64,000 nucleotides of DNA from Lysobacter antibioticus HS124 (lineage in GTDB: Bacteria > Pseudomonadota > Gammaproteobacteria > Xanthomonadales > Xanthomonadaceae): the NCBI RefSeq assembly GCF_000336385.2, contig NZ_HG424446.1, forward strand, positions 29,784 to 93,783, in the 5' to 3' direction. Made by a program: the position numbers and the translations under genes. This document shows, piece by piece, positions 52,551 to 62,199 of the stretch (positions within the stretch are counted from its first letter, which is position 1; each line of letters starts with the position of its first letter). The notes beneath the pieces are model-generated. The model was given only the letters and a program-made list of their open reading frames with translations. It searched no databases and was not told the origin of the DNA.

Positions 52551-54704
52551 TCATTCCGCCGGCAACTGCATTTCCTTCAGCAGATGCGGCGCCGGATACA
52601 CCTTGGCCAGCAGCCAGCGCAGGTAGCGCATGTCGACGTGGATCGCGCGCTTGTAGCGCGGGTCGTACATCCAACTGGCGCTGACCGCCTCCCAGTTGCT
52701 GTCGAAGTTCAAGCCGATCAGGCGGCCGCGGGCGTCCAGCACCGGCGAACCGGAGTTGCCGCCGGTGGTGTCCAGGTTGGTCAGGAAGTCGACGGTCTGG
52801 GTCTTGAGCTGCGGATCGGCGGTGCTGCCGAAATCGCCCTTGGCGATGGCCTCGCGCAGCGGCTGCGGCGCGTCGAAGGGCTTGCTGCCGGTGTGTTTCT
52901 CGAGGATGCCCTGGACCGTGGTCAGGGCCTGGTAGCGCACGCCGTCGCGCGGGTCCATCGTGCTGACCGCACCGTAGCTGACCCGCAGGGTCGAGTTCGC
53001 GTCCGGGTACACCGCGCGGCCTTGGGAGTGCCGGTACGCGATCAAGGCGCGCATGTAGGCCGGGCGCAGGCGCAGCAGTTCGCCTTCGCGCACCTTGCCC
53101 TCTTCCTCGATGCGCAGGAAGGCCGGCGTCAGCGCCGCCGCCGCGCGCAGCAGCGAATCGTCCGAAGACTGCAGCGCCTTGGCGTCGCTCTTCATCGCCT
53201 CCAGGCGCGCGGCTTCTTCGCCGAAACCGGTGTGCGCGTACAGCGCATCGATGCTGCGCTTGAGCGCGGCCTCGTCCTCGCCTTCGAACACGCGGTCGAT
53301 TTCGGCCACGCGCAGAGTCTTCGGCAGCGCCTTGTACTGCAGCAGCAGATGACGCAGCAGCTCCTTCTCCACCGCCGGCCAGTAGCGGCGCTGCATCTGC
53401 TTGAGGCGCCCGGCGATCAAGGTCTCGTCGCGCTGTTGATAGCCCGATTCGCGCTCGGCGTCGGGCTTGGCCCGTTCCAGCGCCAGGCGTTGCACGGTCA
53501 ACGCGGCGCCGAGCAGTTGCGCCTGGCTGCGGATCGCGGTCAACAACTGGTCGCGCTCGCGCGTGGCCGCGCCGGCGTCGAGGACCTTCTGGGTCGAGTC
53601 GATATCGGCCCGGGTCGCGCGCGCGCCGGCCTGTTTATCCAGCCACGCCAGCATCGCCGCCTCGTCCTCGCGCCGCACCCGCACCGCGTCGCTGCGGCGC
53701 AGGCCGTCGAGCTCGCCCTGGGCGCGCTTGAGGGTGTTCTTGAAGCCGGCGACCTGGGCGGCGTAGCGCACCTTGGCCTCGGGGTCGTTGCCGGCGGCGG
53801 CCTCGATGGTCTTGATCATGCCCGCGTACAGATCCACTCGCGACGGCAGCTGCCACTCGATCTGCTGGACGAACTCGGACGCCATGCGGTGGCGGAAGGT
53901 CACGCCCGGATAGCCGGCGAGCATGGCGTAGTCGCCCTCGCGCACCGGCTCGGTGGCGACCTGCAGATGCCCCGGCGGCGCGTAGGGCACGTTGTCGGGC
54001 GAGTAGTCGGCGGGCTGGCCGTCCTTGCCGACGTAGGCGCGCAGCAAGGTGAAGTCGCCGCTGTGGCGCGGCCAGACGAAGTTGTCGACCTCGTCGCCGT
54101 AGTTGCCGATGCTGTCCGGCGGCGCGTACACCAGGCGCACATCGCGCAGCTCGAGCTGGCGGATCAGATAGAAGTCGGTGCCGTAGTACATGTTGGCGAC
54201 GCTGCAGCGATAGCCCGCTTCGCGCTCGCATTCGGCGACCAGCGCCTTGCTGGCCGCGTCGACCGCGTCGTAGTAGGCGCGGCCGCGTTTGCCGCGCGCG
54301 TCCTTGAGCACGCGCTCGGTGACCTTGTCGAAGCCGGTGGTGACCAGCACCCGGAAGTCGGGGTTGGCCGGCAGCTCGGCGGCGCGGTCGGCGGCGACGA
54401 AGCCGTCGTGGATCAGGTCGCGCTCGGGCTTGGAGTTGTACTGGATCACGCCGAACGCAACGTGGTGGTTGGTCAGCACCAGGCCGTCGGCGGAGACGAA
54501 GGCACCCGTGGCGCCGCCGACCTTGACCACCGCGTTCATCGGCGCGCGGGTCAACTCGGCCAAATCGGCGGGATCGCCCTGGAAGCCGGCGGCGCGCAGC
54601 TGGCGCGCGATCTCGGGCAATTGCGAAGGCATCCACATGCCTTCATCGGCCTGGGCGGCGGTCGCGCACAGGGCCAGGGACAGGGCTAACACACGGGGGC
54701 GCAT
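52551..54704 (-). CDS. S46 family dipeptidyl-peptidase (copy 3), divergent
   Basis: The product has 717 residues with a signal peptide (MRPRVLALSLALCATAAQA). The triad by eye is His80 (LVLTNHHVAFG), Asp217 (NFVWPRHSGDFTLLRAYVG) and Ser651 (TTGGNSGSPVLDA). The Cys that follows the HH in copies 1 and 2 is Val here, and the CTAS near residue 71 is ATGA, so a likely disulfide is lost. The S1 residue is Ser669 (LNFDSNWEA). It is the most diverged paralogue, divergent from tdh with 146 bases between. Its substrate range probably differs. Confidence 0.94.
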   Translation of the reverse strand: MRPRVLALSLALCATAAQADEGMWMPSQLPEIARQLRAAGFQGDPADLAELTRAPMNAVVKVGGATGAFVSADGLVLTNHHVAFGVIQYNSKPERDLIHDGFVAADRAAELPANPDFRVLVTTGFDKVTERVLKDARGKRGRAYYDAVDAASKALVAECEREAGYRCSVANMYYGTDFYLIRQLELRDVRLVYAPPDSIGNYGDEVDNFVWPRHSGDFTLLRAYVGKDGQPADYSPDNVPYAPPGHLQVATEPVREGDYAMLAGYPGVTFRHRMASEFVQQIEWQLPSRVDLYAGMIKTIEAAAGNDPEAKVRYAAQVAGFKNTLKRAQGELDGLRRSDAVRVRREDEAAMLAWLDKQAGARATRADIDSTQKVLDAGAATRERDQLLTAIRSQAQLLGAALTVQRLALERAKPDAERESGYQQRDETLIAGRLKQMQRRYWPAVEKELLRHLLLQYKALPKTLRVAEIDRVFEGEDEAALKRSIDALYAHTGFGEEAARLEAMKSDAKALQSSDDSLLRAAAALTPAFLRIEEEGKVREGELLRLRPAYMRALIAYRHSQGRAVYPDANSTLRVSYGAVSTMDPRDGVRYQALTTVQGILEKHTGSKPFDAPQPLREAIAKGDFGSTADPQLKTQTVDFLTNLDTTGGNSGSPVLDARGRLIGLNFDSNWEAVSASWMYDPRYKRAIHVDMRYLRWLLAKVYPAPHLLKEMQLPAE

Positions 54705-54794
54705 GGTCGTTCCGGGACATTACGAAGCCGCGACGATAGGCCAAGCCGGCCGACCCCGGCAAACCCGGGCCCGGCCCGCCCCGGGGCGGCGGCG

Positions 54795-54800
54795 TATAAT
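54795..54800 (+). promoter_or_regulatory. TATAAT -10 candidate of tdh
   Basis: A consensus TATAAT lies 50 bases before the tdh ATG (54851). No clear -35 is seen in the G+C-rich sequence upstream. The leader contains CAGGTAACG close to the start. Confidence 0.45.
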
Positions 54801-54850
54801 TCGCGCTTCTTTCCCGCGCGGCGGCGCCGCGGCTCTCAGGTAACGACCCC

Positions 54851-55885
54851 ATGACGCAAACGATGAAGGCACTGGTCAAGCGCGAAGCCGGCAAGGGCAT
54901 CTGGATGGAAGAGGTGCCGGTACCGGTGCCGGGTCCGAACGAGGTGCTGATCAAGCTGGAGAAAACCGCGATCTGCGGCACCGACCTGCACATCTACCTG
55001 TGGGACGACTGGAGCCAGCGCACGATCAAGCCCGGCCTGGTGATCGGCCACGAGTTCGTCGGCCGCATCGTCGACCTCGGCCCCGGCGTCACCGGCTACC
55101 GCCCGGGTCAGCGCGTCTCGGCCGAAGGCCACATCGTCTGCGGCCATTGCCGCAACTGCCGCGCCGGCCGCCAGCACCTGTGCCCGAACACCACCGGCAT
55201 CGGCGTCAACCGCAACGGCGCCTTCGCCGAATACATCGTCATGCCGGCCAGCAACCTGTGGCCGATCCCGGACCAGATCCCGAGCGAACTGGCCGCGTTC
55301 TTCGACCCCTACGGCAACGCCGCGCATTGCGCGCTGGAGTTCGACGTGGTCGGCGAGGACGTGCTCATCACCGGCGCCGGCCCGATCGGCATCATCGCCG
55401 CCGGCATCTGCAAGCACATCGGCGCGCGCAACGTGGTGGTCACCGACGTCAACGACTTCCGCCTCAAGCTGGCCGCCGACATGGGCGCGACCCGCGTGGT
55501 CAACGTCGCCAACCAGTCGCTCAAGGACGTGATGGCCGACCTGCACATGGAAGGCTTCGACGTCGGCCTGGAGATGAGCGGCAACCCGCGCGCCTTCAAC
55601 GACATGCTCGACTGCATGTACCACGGCGGCAAGATCGCCATGCTCGGCATCATGCCCAAGGGCGCCGGCGCCGACTGGGACAAGATCATCTTCAAGGGCC
55701 TGACCCTGCACGGCATCTACGGCCGCAAGATGTACGAGACCTGGTACAAGATGACCCAGCTGGTGCTGTCCGGCTTCCCGCTCGGCAAGGTGCTGACCCA
55801 CCAGCTGCCGATCGACGAATTCCAGAAGGGCTTCGACCTGATGGAAGCGGGCAAGGCGGGCAAGGTCGTGCTTAGCTGGAATTGA
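54851..55885 (+). CDS. tdh: L-threonine 3-dehydrogenase
   Basis: The product has 344 residues. This zinc alcohol dehydrogenase oxidises threonine to 2-amino-3-ketobutyrate. Catalytic zinc ligands are in [15 protein letters not shown] and VIGHEFVGR, the structural zinc cysteines in [18 protein letters not shown], and NAD binding in [16 protein letters not shown]. The length matches E. coli Tdh. kbl follows after 112 bases of repeat-filled sequence on the same strand, completing the threonine-to-glycine route. Confidence 0.97.
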   Translation: MTQTMKALVKREAGKGIWMEEVPVPVPGPNEVLIKLEKTAICGTDLHIYLWDDWSQRTIKPGLVIGHEFVGRIVDLGPGVTGYRPGQRVSAEGHIVCGHCRNCRAGRQHLCPNTTGIGVNRNGAFAEYIVMPASNLWPIPDQIPSELAAFFDPYGNAAHCALEFDVVGEDVLITGAGPIGIIAAGICKHIGARNVVVTDVNDFRLKLAADMGATRVVNVANQSLKDVMADLHMEGFDVGLEMSGNPRAFNDMLDCMYHGGKIAMLGIMPKGAGADWDKIIFKGLTLHGIYGRKMYETWYKMTQLVLSGFPLGKVLTHQLPIDEFQKGFDLMEAGKAGKVVLSWN

Positions 55886-55892
55886 CGAGAGC

Positions 55893-55997
55893 CGGGATTC
55901 GGGAATGGGGATTCGTCGACGCGATCCCTCCCCAACCGCTTCCTCGCCGCTGCGCCGTTTCGCTTTGCCAATCCCCGAATCCCAAATCCCCAATCCC
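55893..55997. repeat. inverted GGGATTC / GAATCCC repeats between tdh and kbl
   Basis: GGGATTCGGGAATGGGGATTC at 55893-55913 faces CCAATCCCCGAATCCC and AAATCCCCAATCCC up to 55997, directly before the kbl ATG. It is the same motif as the heptamer array at 17911-18012, here as two opposed blocks. Confidence 0.8.
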
Positions 55998-57194
55998 ATG
56001 CCCTCCCTGACCCAACACTACGCCGACACCCTCGACGAGATCCGCGCCGCCGGGCTGTTCAAGTCCGAACGCATCATCACCAGCCCGCAGTCGGCGCAGA
56101 TCGTGCTCGAGGACGGGCGCACGGTGCTGAATTTCTGCGCCAACAACTATCTCGGCCTGGCCGATCATCCGGACATCATCCAGGCGGCCAAGGACGCGCT
56201 GGACACGCACGGCTTCGGCATGGCCTCGGTGCGCTTCATTTGCGGCACCCAGGACCTGCACAAGCGGCTCGAGAAGACCATCGCCGGCTTCTTCGGCACC
56301 GAGGATACGATCCTCTACGCCGCCTGCTTCGACGCCAACGGCGGCTTGTTCGAGCCGCTGCTGGGCGAGAACGACGCGATCATCTCCGACGCGCTCAACC
56401 ACGCCTCGATCATCGACGGCGTGCGCCTGTGCAAGGCCAAGCGCTTCCGCTACGCCAACTGCGACATGGCCGACCTGGAGAAGCAGTTGCAGGCCGCCGA
56501 CGCGGCCGGCTGCAAGACCAAGCTGATCACCAGCGACGGCGTGTTCTCGATGGACGGCTTCATCGCCCCGCTGGACGAGATCACCGCGTTGGCGAAGAAG
56601 TACAACGCCCTGGTCCATATCGACGAGTGCCACGCCACCGGCTTCCTCGGCGCCCACGGCCGCGGCTCGGCCGAGGTCAAGGGGGTGATGGACAAGATCG
56701 ACATCTTCACCGGCACCCTCGGCAAGGCCATGGGCGGCGCGCTCGGCGGCTTCACCACCGCCAAGAAGGAAGTGGTCGAACTGCTGCGCCAGCGTTCGCG
56801 TCCCTACCTGTTCTCCAACTCGCTGCCGCCGCACGTGGTCGCCGCCGGCATCAAGGCCTTCGAGATGCTGTCGGCCGCCGGCGAACTGCGCGAACGGTTG
56901 GCGCAGAACACCGCCTACTTCCGCGAGCGCATGACCGCTGCCGGCTTCGACGTCAAGCCCGGCGTGCACCCGATCAGCCCGGTGATGCTGTACGACGCGC
57001 CGCTGGCGCAGAAGTTCGCCGCACGCCTGCTCGAGGAAGGCATCTACGCGATCGGCTTCTTCTACCCGGTGGTGCCGCAGGGCCAGGCGCGCATCCGCAC
57101 CCAGATGTCGGCGGCGCATACCCGCGAACACCTGGATCGGGCGATCGACGCCTTCGTCAAGATCGGCCGCGAGCTCGGCGTGATCCAGGGCTGA
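55998..57194 (+). CDS. kbl: glycine C-acetyltransferase (2-amino-3-ketobutyrate CoA ligase)
   Basis: The product has 398 residues. It is a PLP enzyme that splits 2-amino-3-ketobutyrate with CoA into glycine and acetyl-Co[54 protein letters not shown] and the PLP lysine in [15 protein letters not shown] are clear. The ATG at 55998 gives a start aligned with E. coli Kbl. It has no ribosome-binding site because the repeat runs up to the ATG. A start at 55905 would add 31 residues encoded by the repeat. Translation may depend on tdh. Confidence 0.96.
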   Translation: MPSLTQHYADTLDEIRAAGLFKSERIITSPQSAQIVLEDGRTVLNFCANNYLGLADHPDIIQAAKDALDTHGFGMASVRFICGTQDLHKRLEKTIAGFFGTEDTILYAACFDANGGLFEPLLGENDAIISDALNHASIIDGVRLCKAKRFRYANCDMADLEKQLQAADAAGCKTKLITSDGVFSMDGFIAPLDEITALAKKYNALVHIDECHATGFLGAHGRGSAEVKGVMDKIDIFTGTLGKAMGGALGGFTTAKKEVVELLRQRSRPYLFSNSLPPHVVAAGIKAFEMLSAAGELRERLAQNTAYFRERMTAAGFDVKPGVHPISPVMLYDAPLAQKFAARLLEEGIYAIGFFYPVVPQGQARIRTQMSAAHTREHLDRAIDAFVKIGRELGVIQG

Positions 57195-57271
57195 GCCACC
57201 GGTGACGGCGGACACCGACCGCTTCCGCGACGGCGCCGGCACTCCCGGCGCCGTTCGCGTTTGTTGAGCCC

Positions 57272-57676
57272 GTGCGCGCCGCTCTGCGCCGCCGCTTGCT
57301 GCAAGCCGTGCGCACCGACGCGCTGGCGAGCTTCGCCCCTGCCGACGGCGTGTGGCGCACGCGCTGCCTGCACTGCCGGCGCGCGCTCGCCCTGCGCGAA
57401 GACGGCACAGCGATCGGCTCGGCCTCGCTCGAACACGTGGTGCCCAGCGCCTGGTTCGGCCGTCGCGCCGCGGCGGCGCTGACCGCACAGGTCGGCGAAG
57501 ACGCCGACGACCCGCGCAACCTCGCCCTCGCCTGCGCGCCCTGCAATCACGGCAAGGGCGCCAGCCACGACGCGCGCGGCCCCGGCGATGCGCGGGCGCG
57601 GGACGTGGTCGCGGCGCTGCTCGATGCGCGCCTGGCGCGCTGGCGGGAGCCCCTAGGCGACGGGATGGGAGACTAG
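57272..57676 (+). CDS. HNH endonuclease family protein
   Basis: The product has 134 residues from a GTG start at 57272. An HNH fold is plain: a first Cys pair in RTRCLHCRRALAL, the catalytic-type His in SASLEHVVPSAWFG, and a second zinc pair with Asn in RNLALACAPCNHGKGA. Single-domain HNH proteins of this size occur in restriction, phage and repair settings. No partner gene is nearby, so its role is open. The start is uncertain because no ribosome-binding site is evident. It begins 77 bases after kbl. Confidence 0.75.
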   Translation: MRAALRRRLLQAVRTDALASFAPADGVWRTRCLHCRRALALREDGTAIGSASLEHVVPSAWFGRRAAAALTAQVGEDADDPRNLALACAPCNHGKGASHDARGPGDARARDVVAALLDARLARWREPLGDGMGD

Positions 57677-58619
57677 GGATTCAGGGGCAGAGGCCGGGAC
57701 GCGTCGTTCGGTGTGGTGCCCGACGCGTTGTCGCGCATCGCGATGGAAGCTCAGGCCGAGCTCCGATGGCGCATCCATCCAATGAAATGGTGCGGGTGCG
57801 CCGCTGAGGTGGGGCATGCGGACGCAGTAACCGGGCCCCGCTCGCGGAAGGCCTGGTGTCCGTGCCGCCAACCGGATCTTCTCGACGCTCTGCCTGATCG
57901 GCCGACGGCGAAAACCCTCCCGCCAGTCCATTACCGCGGCCCAGCCAGCCAAACAGACGAGCAGCCTGACCCACCCCCCCTTCCCGCCTACGTGAGCGGG
58001 TATCGAAGGACTCGGCTTGGTTCTCATGCATGCCCCCTTCGCTCGCCCCCTTCGGGGCCTTCCGCGCACGGCACAGCATCCTCTCGCCGGCAGGGTTGAG
58101 GACCGGCTTCGGGATAGCAACCCGTCGCCCGATAAAAGTGCTTGAGCAATCGGGCGCGCAATCGAGCGCCTGTAGCGCAACCGCGAGTTCCCTTCCCGTT
58201 TCGGCAGGACGGGACGTCGCGGGGCTTTCTGGTTCGGCCGGGTTCCAAGGCCGCCGTAGCCGACCCGGCAAACCGGGATAAATGGCGAATAAATGCCTCC
58301 CGCGGTCTGCGGCGAGCGGTTTCTACATTCGCAACGTAACCACCGCCGAGGGGCGACCTCCGAATGCTCACAAAGGCTGTCGCCCCAGGGCGACGAAATG
58401 CGCCAATTCGCGCCCGTTTGACCGCGCAGGATCTGCAAGCGCACGAACTGCTTGGGTCTCCTCCTTTTTATCAATGGCCCGAACTTCCGGTGCCGGGTGC
58501 GGCGCCGGGCGGGACCCGCTTCGCCCGCTCGGCCGGTGGTACCGAGTCGACGGCCGGACGCCCCTCGCCGCGGCGAGCGCTGTCGCGAATTCGTCTGGAC
58601 AGCTAGAGAGGCCGCTTCG
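57677..58619. other. 943-base stretch without a convincing gene
   Basis: One minus-strand frame stays open across nearly all of it (from 58630 to 57653), but so do parts of two others. The translation is Arg/Pro/Gly-rich, without recognisable domains or a ribosome-binding site. Visible elements are a short GATTCAGGG piece of the heptamer repeat at 57674-57690, a CCACCCCCCCTTCCC tract at 57970-57984, a direct repeat ATAAATG (58278-58284 and 58289-58295), and a weak GCCGGGT/ACCCGGC hairpin (58237-58269). It could hold the promoter and leader of the repeat protein at 58620, or a decayed gene. Confidence 0.4.
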
Positions 58620-61292
58620 ATGAGAACCATGCATACAGCCCTGGCCGGCGCGACGGCAGCGCGGCCTTACCGGAGCCGCAGCGTCGCCCGGCACCCGATC
58701 GGGCGAATTACGATCTTGGCCGCGGCGTTGCTGACAATGCCGGTCGCACACGCGCAGTCGACCTGGCGGGCGCTGGTCGACGAAACATTCGGAACGGGGG
58801 CGCCGAACGTCAGTACTAGTCCGACGGTCGAACTCAACCCCGGCACCACCGACTATGCGCCCAACACGAACACCACCGTTTACAACGGCACGGGCGGGGT
58901 GGCGGACGGGCAATACTCGGTCACCAAGAACCCGACCTACAGCGACGACTTCGGCTTCGGGTACAGCAATCAATGGCAGCACGGCGGGGACCACACCACC
59001 GGCACCGGCTACATGGCGTTGTTCAACGCCAATCCGGCTCGCCTGGGTGAGGCCAACGGCACCTACTACCTGTACAGCACTGCGGTGGCCGACATCCCCG
59101 GCGCAAGCTACCGTTTGAACTATTGGGCCGCCAATATCCTGCGCTCGTACGCGGGCGGCGGTTATTTCGATGCGTACATCGGCATGACCGTGCGCGACGG
59201 GGCCAACGGCACGGGCATCCTGTACGGCAGCGACCCCAACGGCGCAACGGCCTTGCCGCGCGCTTCCAATGCCGGGGGCCCTGCTTTTGGGATCACCCCG
59301 CCGCCGGATGATTCGGTGCCTGCGGTTCAGAACGTGATCCCTTGGATCAATCGTTCCCTGCAGTTCCAATTGCCGGTCAATTACGCCGGCTCGGCCCTGT
59401 ATTTCAATTTCTACAATTCCGCGCCTGCTTTCGTCACCACCTCCGGCAACGACTTGGTGGTCGACGACATCCTGATCGAAATGGCCACCGCTACGATCAG
59501 CGGCCGAATCTATCTGGACAACAACCAGAACGGCCTCTACGACGCCGGCGACGGCCTGTTCAGCGCAACGCTGCCATACGTGGCAGCGATCGGAAACAAC
59601 GGCAAAGTCATCGATTTCGTTCAGATAGCCGCTGACGGCACCTACGCGCTCAACTTGGCTGCGTGGTCCACGGCCGACATCGGGCAAAAGCTCGTCCTGC
59701 TCAATTCAGCGCCCGCCCCAGGGCAGACGATCAACACTGCCTCCTGGCCCAGCGGCCATACCGTGATCAGCGAAACGCCCAATGCCACCTACGGCTCCAC
59801 CGGCGTGCAGCCGCGCGATGGCATCCTCAATGTGCTGCGCTCCGACGATCCCAGCGGCATCCATCCCAATTTCAATATCGGCCTGATCCAATACGCGACG
59901 TTGCGCGTCGTGAAGTCGGTGCCGACGGGTCAAGGCGCGGCCTTCGATTTCAGCCAGTCGGGAGTGCCGGCAACGGCGACCGGTTCGCCGAACGCGGCCA
60001 CAGCAACCAACTTCCAACTCAATCCCTCGGTGGCATCAGGATCTTCACTGACCGCGACCCAGACCTACAGCAACATTGTTCCTGCAGGGACCATCGCTCT
60101 CAACGAGTTGAATAGCGCCGACATCAATCAGTACGACCTAGTCAACATCGTCTGCGCAGATGCTGCGGGCGCGCCGGTAGGCAGCCTGTTCTCGACCAAT
60201 GTTGACAACGCCGCCCCGAGCGGCTCGCCGAACGGCACGGCGACGGTGACTCTGGTGCCCGGCGCTGACGTGACTTGCACGTTCAACAACGTGCGCAACC
60301 CGCGCATCGTGATCGTGAAGAATACGGTGGGGGGCGACGGGACGTTCAACTTTACCCAGACCTCGTCGCTGGCCGGTACGACGGTCAACCCGGCCGGTCC
60401 GCAGGTGCTGACTACGGTATCGGGCTCGGCGGTGACGAACACCAGCGTGGAGGGACTGTCGGGCGCCAACACGACGACGGTGACGATTACCGAGATGCCG
60501 ACCGCGGGGTTCGCGCTGACCGCTTTGAGCTGTACGGACCTGGGCAGCGTGGGCACGCAGCCGACGATCGCCACCGATCCGGCGACGGGAGTGGCGACGC
60601 TCAGCAACGTGGGCACCGGCGATCAGGTGCAGTGCACGTACACCAACACCAAGCAGGGCACGATCACCATCGTCAAGGACGCGGTGCCGAACGATGCGCA
60701 GGATTTCGCCTTCACTACGACCGGCACGGGCCTGAGCGGCTTCAGCCTGGACGACGATGCCGACGCTACGCTGTCCAATACCAGGACCTTCACCGGTCTG
60801 GCCGCAGGCAGTTACACGGTGACGGAAGTGGCGGCGGCGGCCGGCTCGGGCTGGAACCTGACCGGCTTGAGTTGCAGCGATCCCAGCGGGGGAACCACGA
60901 CCAGCGGGGCGACGGCGACGATCGGCTTGGCTACCGGCGAAACGGTCACTTGCACGTACACCAATACGCGCAGCCTGTCGGACCTGTCGATCAGCAAGAC
61001 CAATACGCCGGGCTCGGGGCCTAACGACCAGGCCGGCGACACGCTGACCCGGGGCGCAACCACGACCTATACCATCCTCGTCACCAACAACGGCCCGGAC
61101 GCGGTGACCGGCGCGATCCTGACCGACCCGCCCGGCAGCCGCATCGGCCTGACCTGCACCGCGCCTCCGACCTGCACCGGCACGGCCTGCCCGGCCGGGT
61201 TGACCCTGGCGCAATTGGGAAGCGGCGTAGCGTTGGGCACCTTGGCTAACGGTGCGAGCGTGACGGTAACGCTCACCTGCGTGGTGAATTAG
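58620..61292 (+). CDS. large secreted repeat protein with SdrB/SpaA-like and DUF11 domains
   Basis: The product has 890 residues. A long signal region ends in ILAAALLTMPVAHAQ. The first 290 residues form a beta-rich module (FGTGAPNVSTSPTVELN onward). It is followed by an SdrD-B-like Ca-binding turn (YLDNNQNGLYDAGDGLF), three prealbumin/SpaA-like units that start LRVVKSVP, IVIVKNTVGG and ITIVKDAVP and end in CTF or CTYTN, and a DUF11 domain (LSISKTNTPGSG). The chain then stops at VTLTCVVN, with no IPTL-type sorting helix as in many relatives. It is probably secreted or surface-attached and adhesive. G+C looks somewhat lower than in its neighbours. Confidence 0.8.
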   Translation: MRTMHTALAGATAARPYRSRSVARHPIGRITILAAALLTMPVAHAQSTWRALVDETFGTGAPNVSTSPTVELNPGTTDYAPNTNTTVYNGTGGVADGQYSVTKNPTYSDDFGFGYSNQWQHGGDHTTGTGYMALFNANPARLGEANGTYYLYSTAVADIPGASYRLNYWAANILRSYAGGGYFDAYIGMTVRDGANGTGILYGSDPNGATALPRASNAGGPAFGITPPPDDSVPAVQNVIPWINRSLQFQLPVNYAGSALYFNFYNSAPAFVTTSGNDLVVDDILIEMATATISGRIYLDNNQNGLYDAGDGLFSATLPYVAAIGNNGKVIDFVQIAADGTYALNLAAWSTADIGQKLVLLNSAPAPGQTINTASWPSGHTVISETPNATYGSTGVQPRDGILNVLRSDDPSGIHPNFNIGLIQYATLRVVKSVPTGQGAAFDFSQSGVPATATGSPNAATATNFQLNPSVASGSSLTATQTYSNIVPAGTIALNELNSADINQYDLVNIVCADAAGAPVGSLFSTNVDNAAPSGSPNGTATVTLVPGADVTCTFNNVRNPRIVIVKNTVGGDGTFNFTQTSSLAGTTVNPAGPQVLTTVSGSAVTNTSVEGLSGANTTTVTITEMPTAGFALTALSCTDLGSVGTQPTIATDPATGVATLSNVGTGDQVQCTYTNTKQGTITIVKDAVPNDAQDFAFTTTGTGLSGFSLDDDADATLSNTRTFTGLAAGSYTVTEVAAAAGSGWNLTGLSCSDPSGGTTTSGATATIGLATGETVTCTYTNTRSLSDLSISKTNTPGSGPNDQAGDTLTRGATTTYTILVTNNGPDAVTGAILTDPPGSRIGLTCTAPPTCTGTACPAGLTLAQLGSGVALGTLANGASVTVTLTCVVN

Positions 61293-61373
61293 GAAAAGGC
61301 GGCGTAGTTCGCACGGCTCACTCATCCTAGCGGTCGGCCATCACCCTATTTCTCCGAGCGGGTGCACTATCAG

Positions 61374-61402
61374 GACGGGGCGGCCACAGCGGCCGCCCCG
61401 TC
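61374..61402. terminator. hairpin between convergent genes
   Basis: GACGGGGCGGCC (61374-61385) and GGCCGCCCCGTC (61391-61402) form a perfect 12-bp stem around ACAGC. There is little T run. It lies 81 bases after the repeat-protein stop and 13 bases after the stop of the convergent gene. Confidence 0.65.
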
Positions 61403-61415
61403 GGGCCGGGCACGC

Positions 61416-61934
61416 TCAAGCGTCGCGCATCGCCTGTTCCAATTGCTGCATGGTCATGTTGAACATCAGCAGATCCATATCCAGCTTGACCCGATGTTCC
61501 ATCGAGGTCGGCAGCTGCGACAGGATCGCCAGGTCCATCTCGATGTACTGGCTTTGCAGCTTGGCCATCTGGCCCTTGGAGACCGCCAACTCCATCGCCG
61601 TGCGGTTGCTGTACAGGCCGCGGTTGAGCGAATCCAGATTCTGCTGCTGCAGTTTGGCCAGCTGGACGCTGAGCATGGTCGCGTCCATATGCGCGCGCGT
61701 GTAGTAGAGCCGCGCCTGGGCGACGTTGCCGTTCTGCACGTGGATCTTGGCGATCTGCAGATCCATGTCCAGGACCTGCCGGTCGTAACGCACCGCTTGC
61801 AGGATCTGGTTGGCGATCGCCGGATCGGCGATGGCGCCGGCGCTGAAGCTCAACAATGCGGCGACCAGCAGAGCGCGCAGGCGCTGGGTCCAGGCGTGGG
61901 GCTTGCGCGCGGGCGTGAGGGTTTGCTGCGACAT
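61416..61934 (-). CDS. exported helical protein of unknown function
   Basis: The product has 172 residues. A signal peptide (RLRALLVAALLSFSAGAIA) is followed by an almost wholly helical chain rich in Gln, Met and Leu (QILQAVRYDRQVLDMDLQIA, MLSVQLAKLQQQNLDSLNRG, AKLQSQYIEMDLAILSQLPT). It ends MTMQQLEQAMRDA. The heptad-like spacing suggests coiled-coil helices in the periplasm. I recognise no family. The ATG at 61934 follows GGAGAG. It lies convergent with the repeat protein. Confidence 0.7.
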   Translation of the reverse strand: MSQQTLTPARKPHAWTQRLRALLVAALLSFSAGAIADPAIANQILQAVRYDRQVLDMDLQIAKIHVQNGNVAQARLYYTRAHMDATMLSVQLAKLQQQNLDSLNRGLYSNRTAMELAVSKGQMAKLQSQYIEMDLAILSQLPTSMEHRVKLDMDLLMFNMTMQQLEQAMRDA

Positions 61935-62199
61935 CGTAGGTCTCTCCTTGGCATGACGAGTCGGCGCGCCGCGGGCCGGGGGCCGCAAGGCGCGATGGGA
62001 ACCACGTTAGGGTTTGCGATGCTCCGATCGGGCCGGCCTCCTGCGGGCATGGCCCGGGCCGGCGGCGCACCTCCTTGTCGCGCGATGGCCGCGCGCGGAG
62101 CGCAGCGGCGTTTCCGGCGCCCACCATAAGCCGCGGACGGCGCCCGCGACCGTTACTGCGGTCGGATTTCCGCTGCCGCCAGGGTGCGCCGCGGCACGC

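Noticed and set aside
57272..57676. Prophage or homing element because of the HNH protein
   Set aside because: There are no phage genes, integrase, intron or intein around it. It is a lone gene after kbl.
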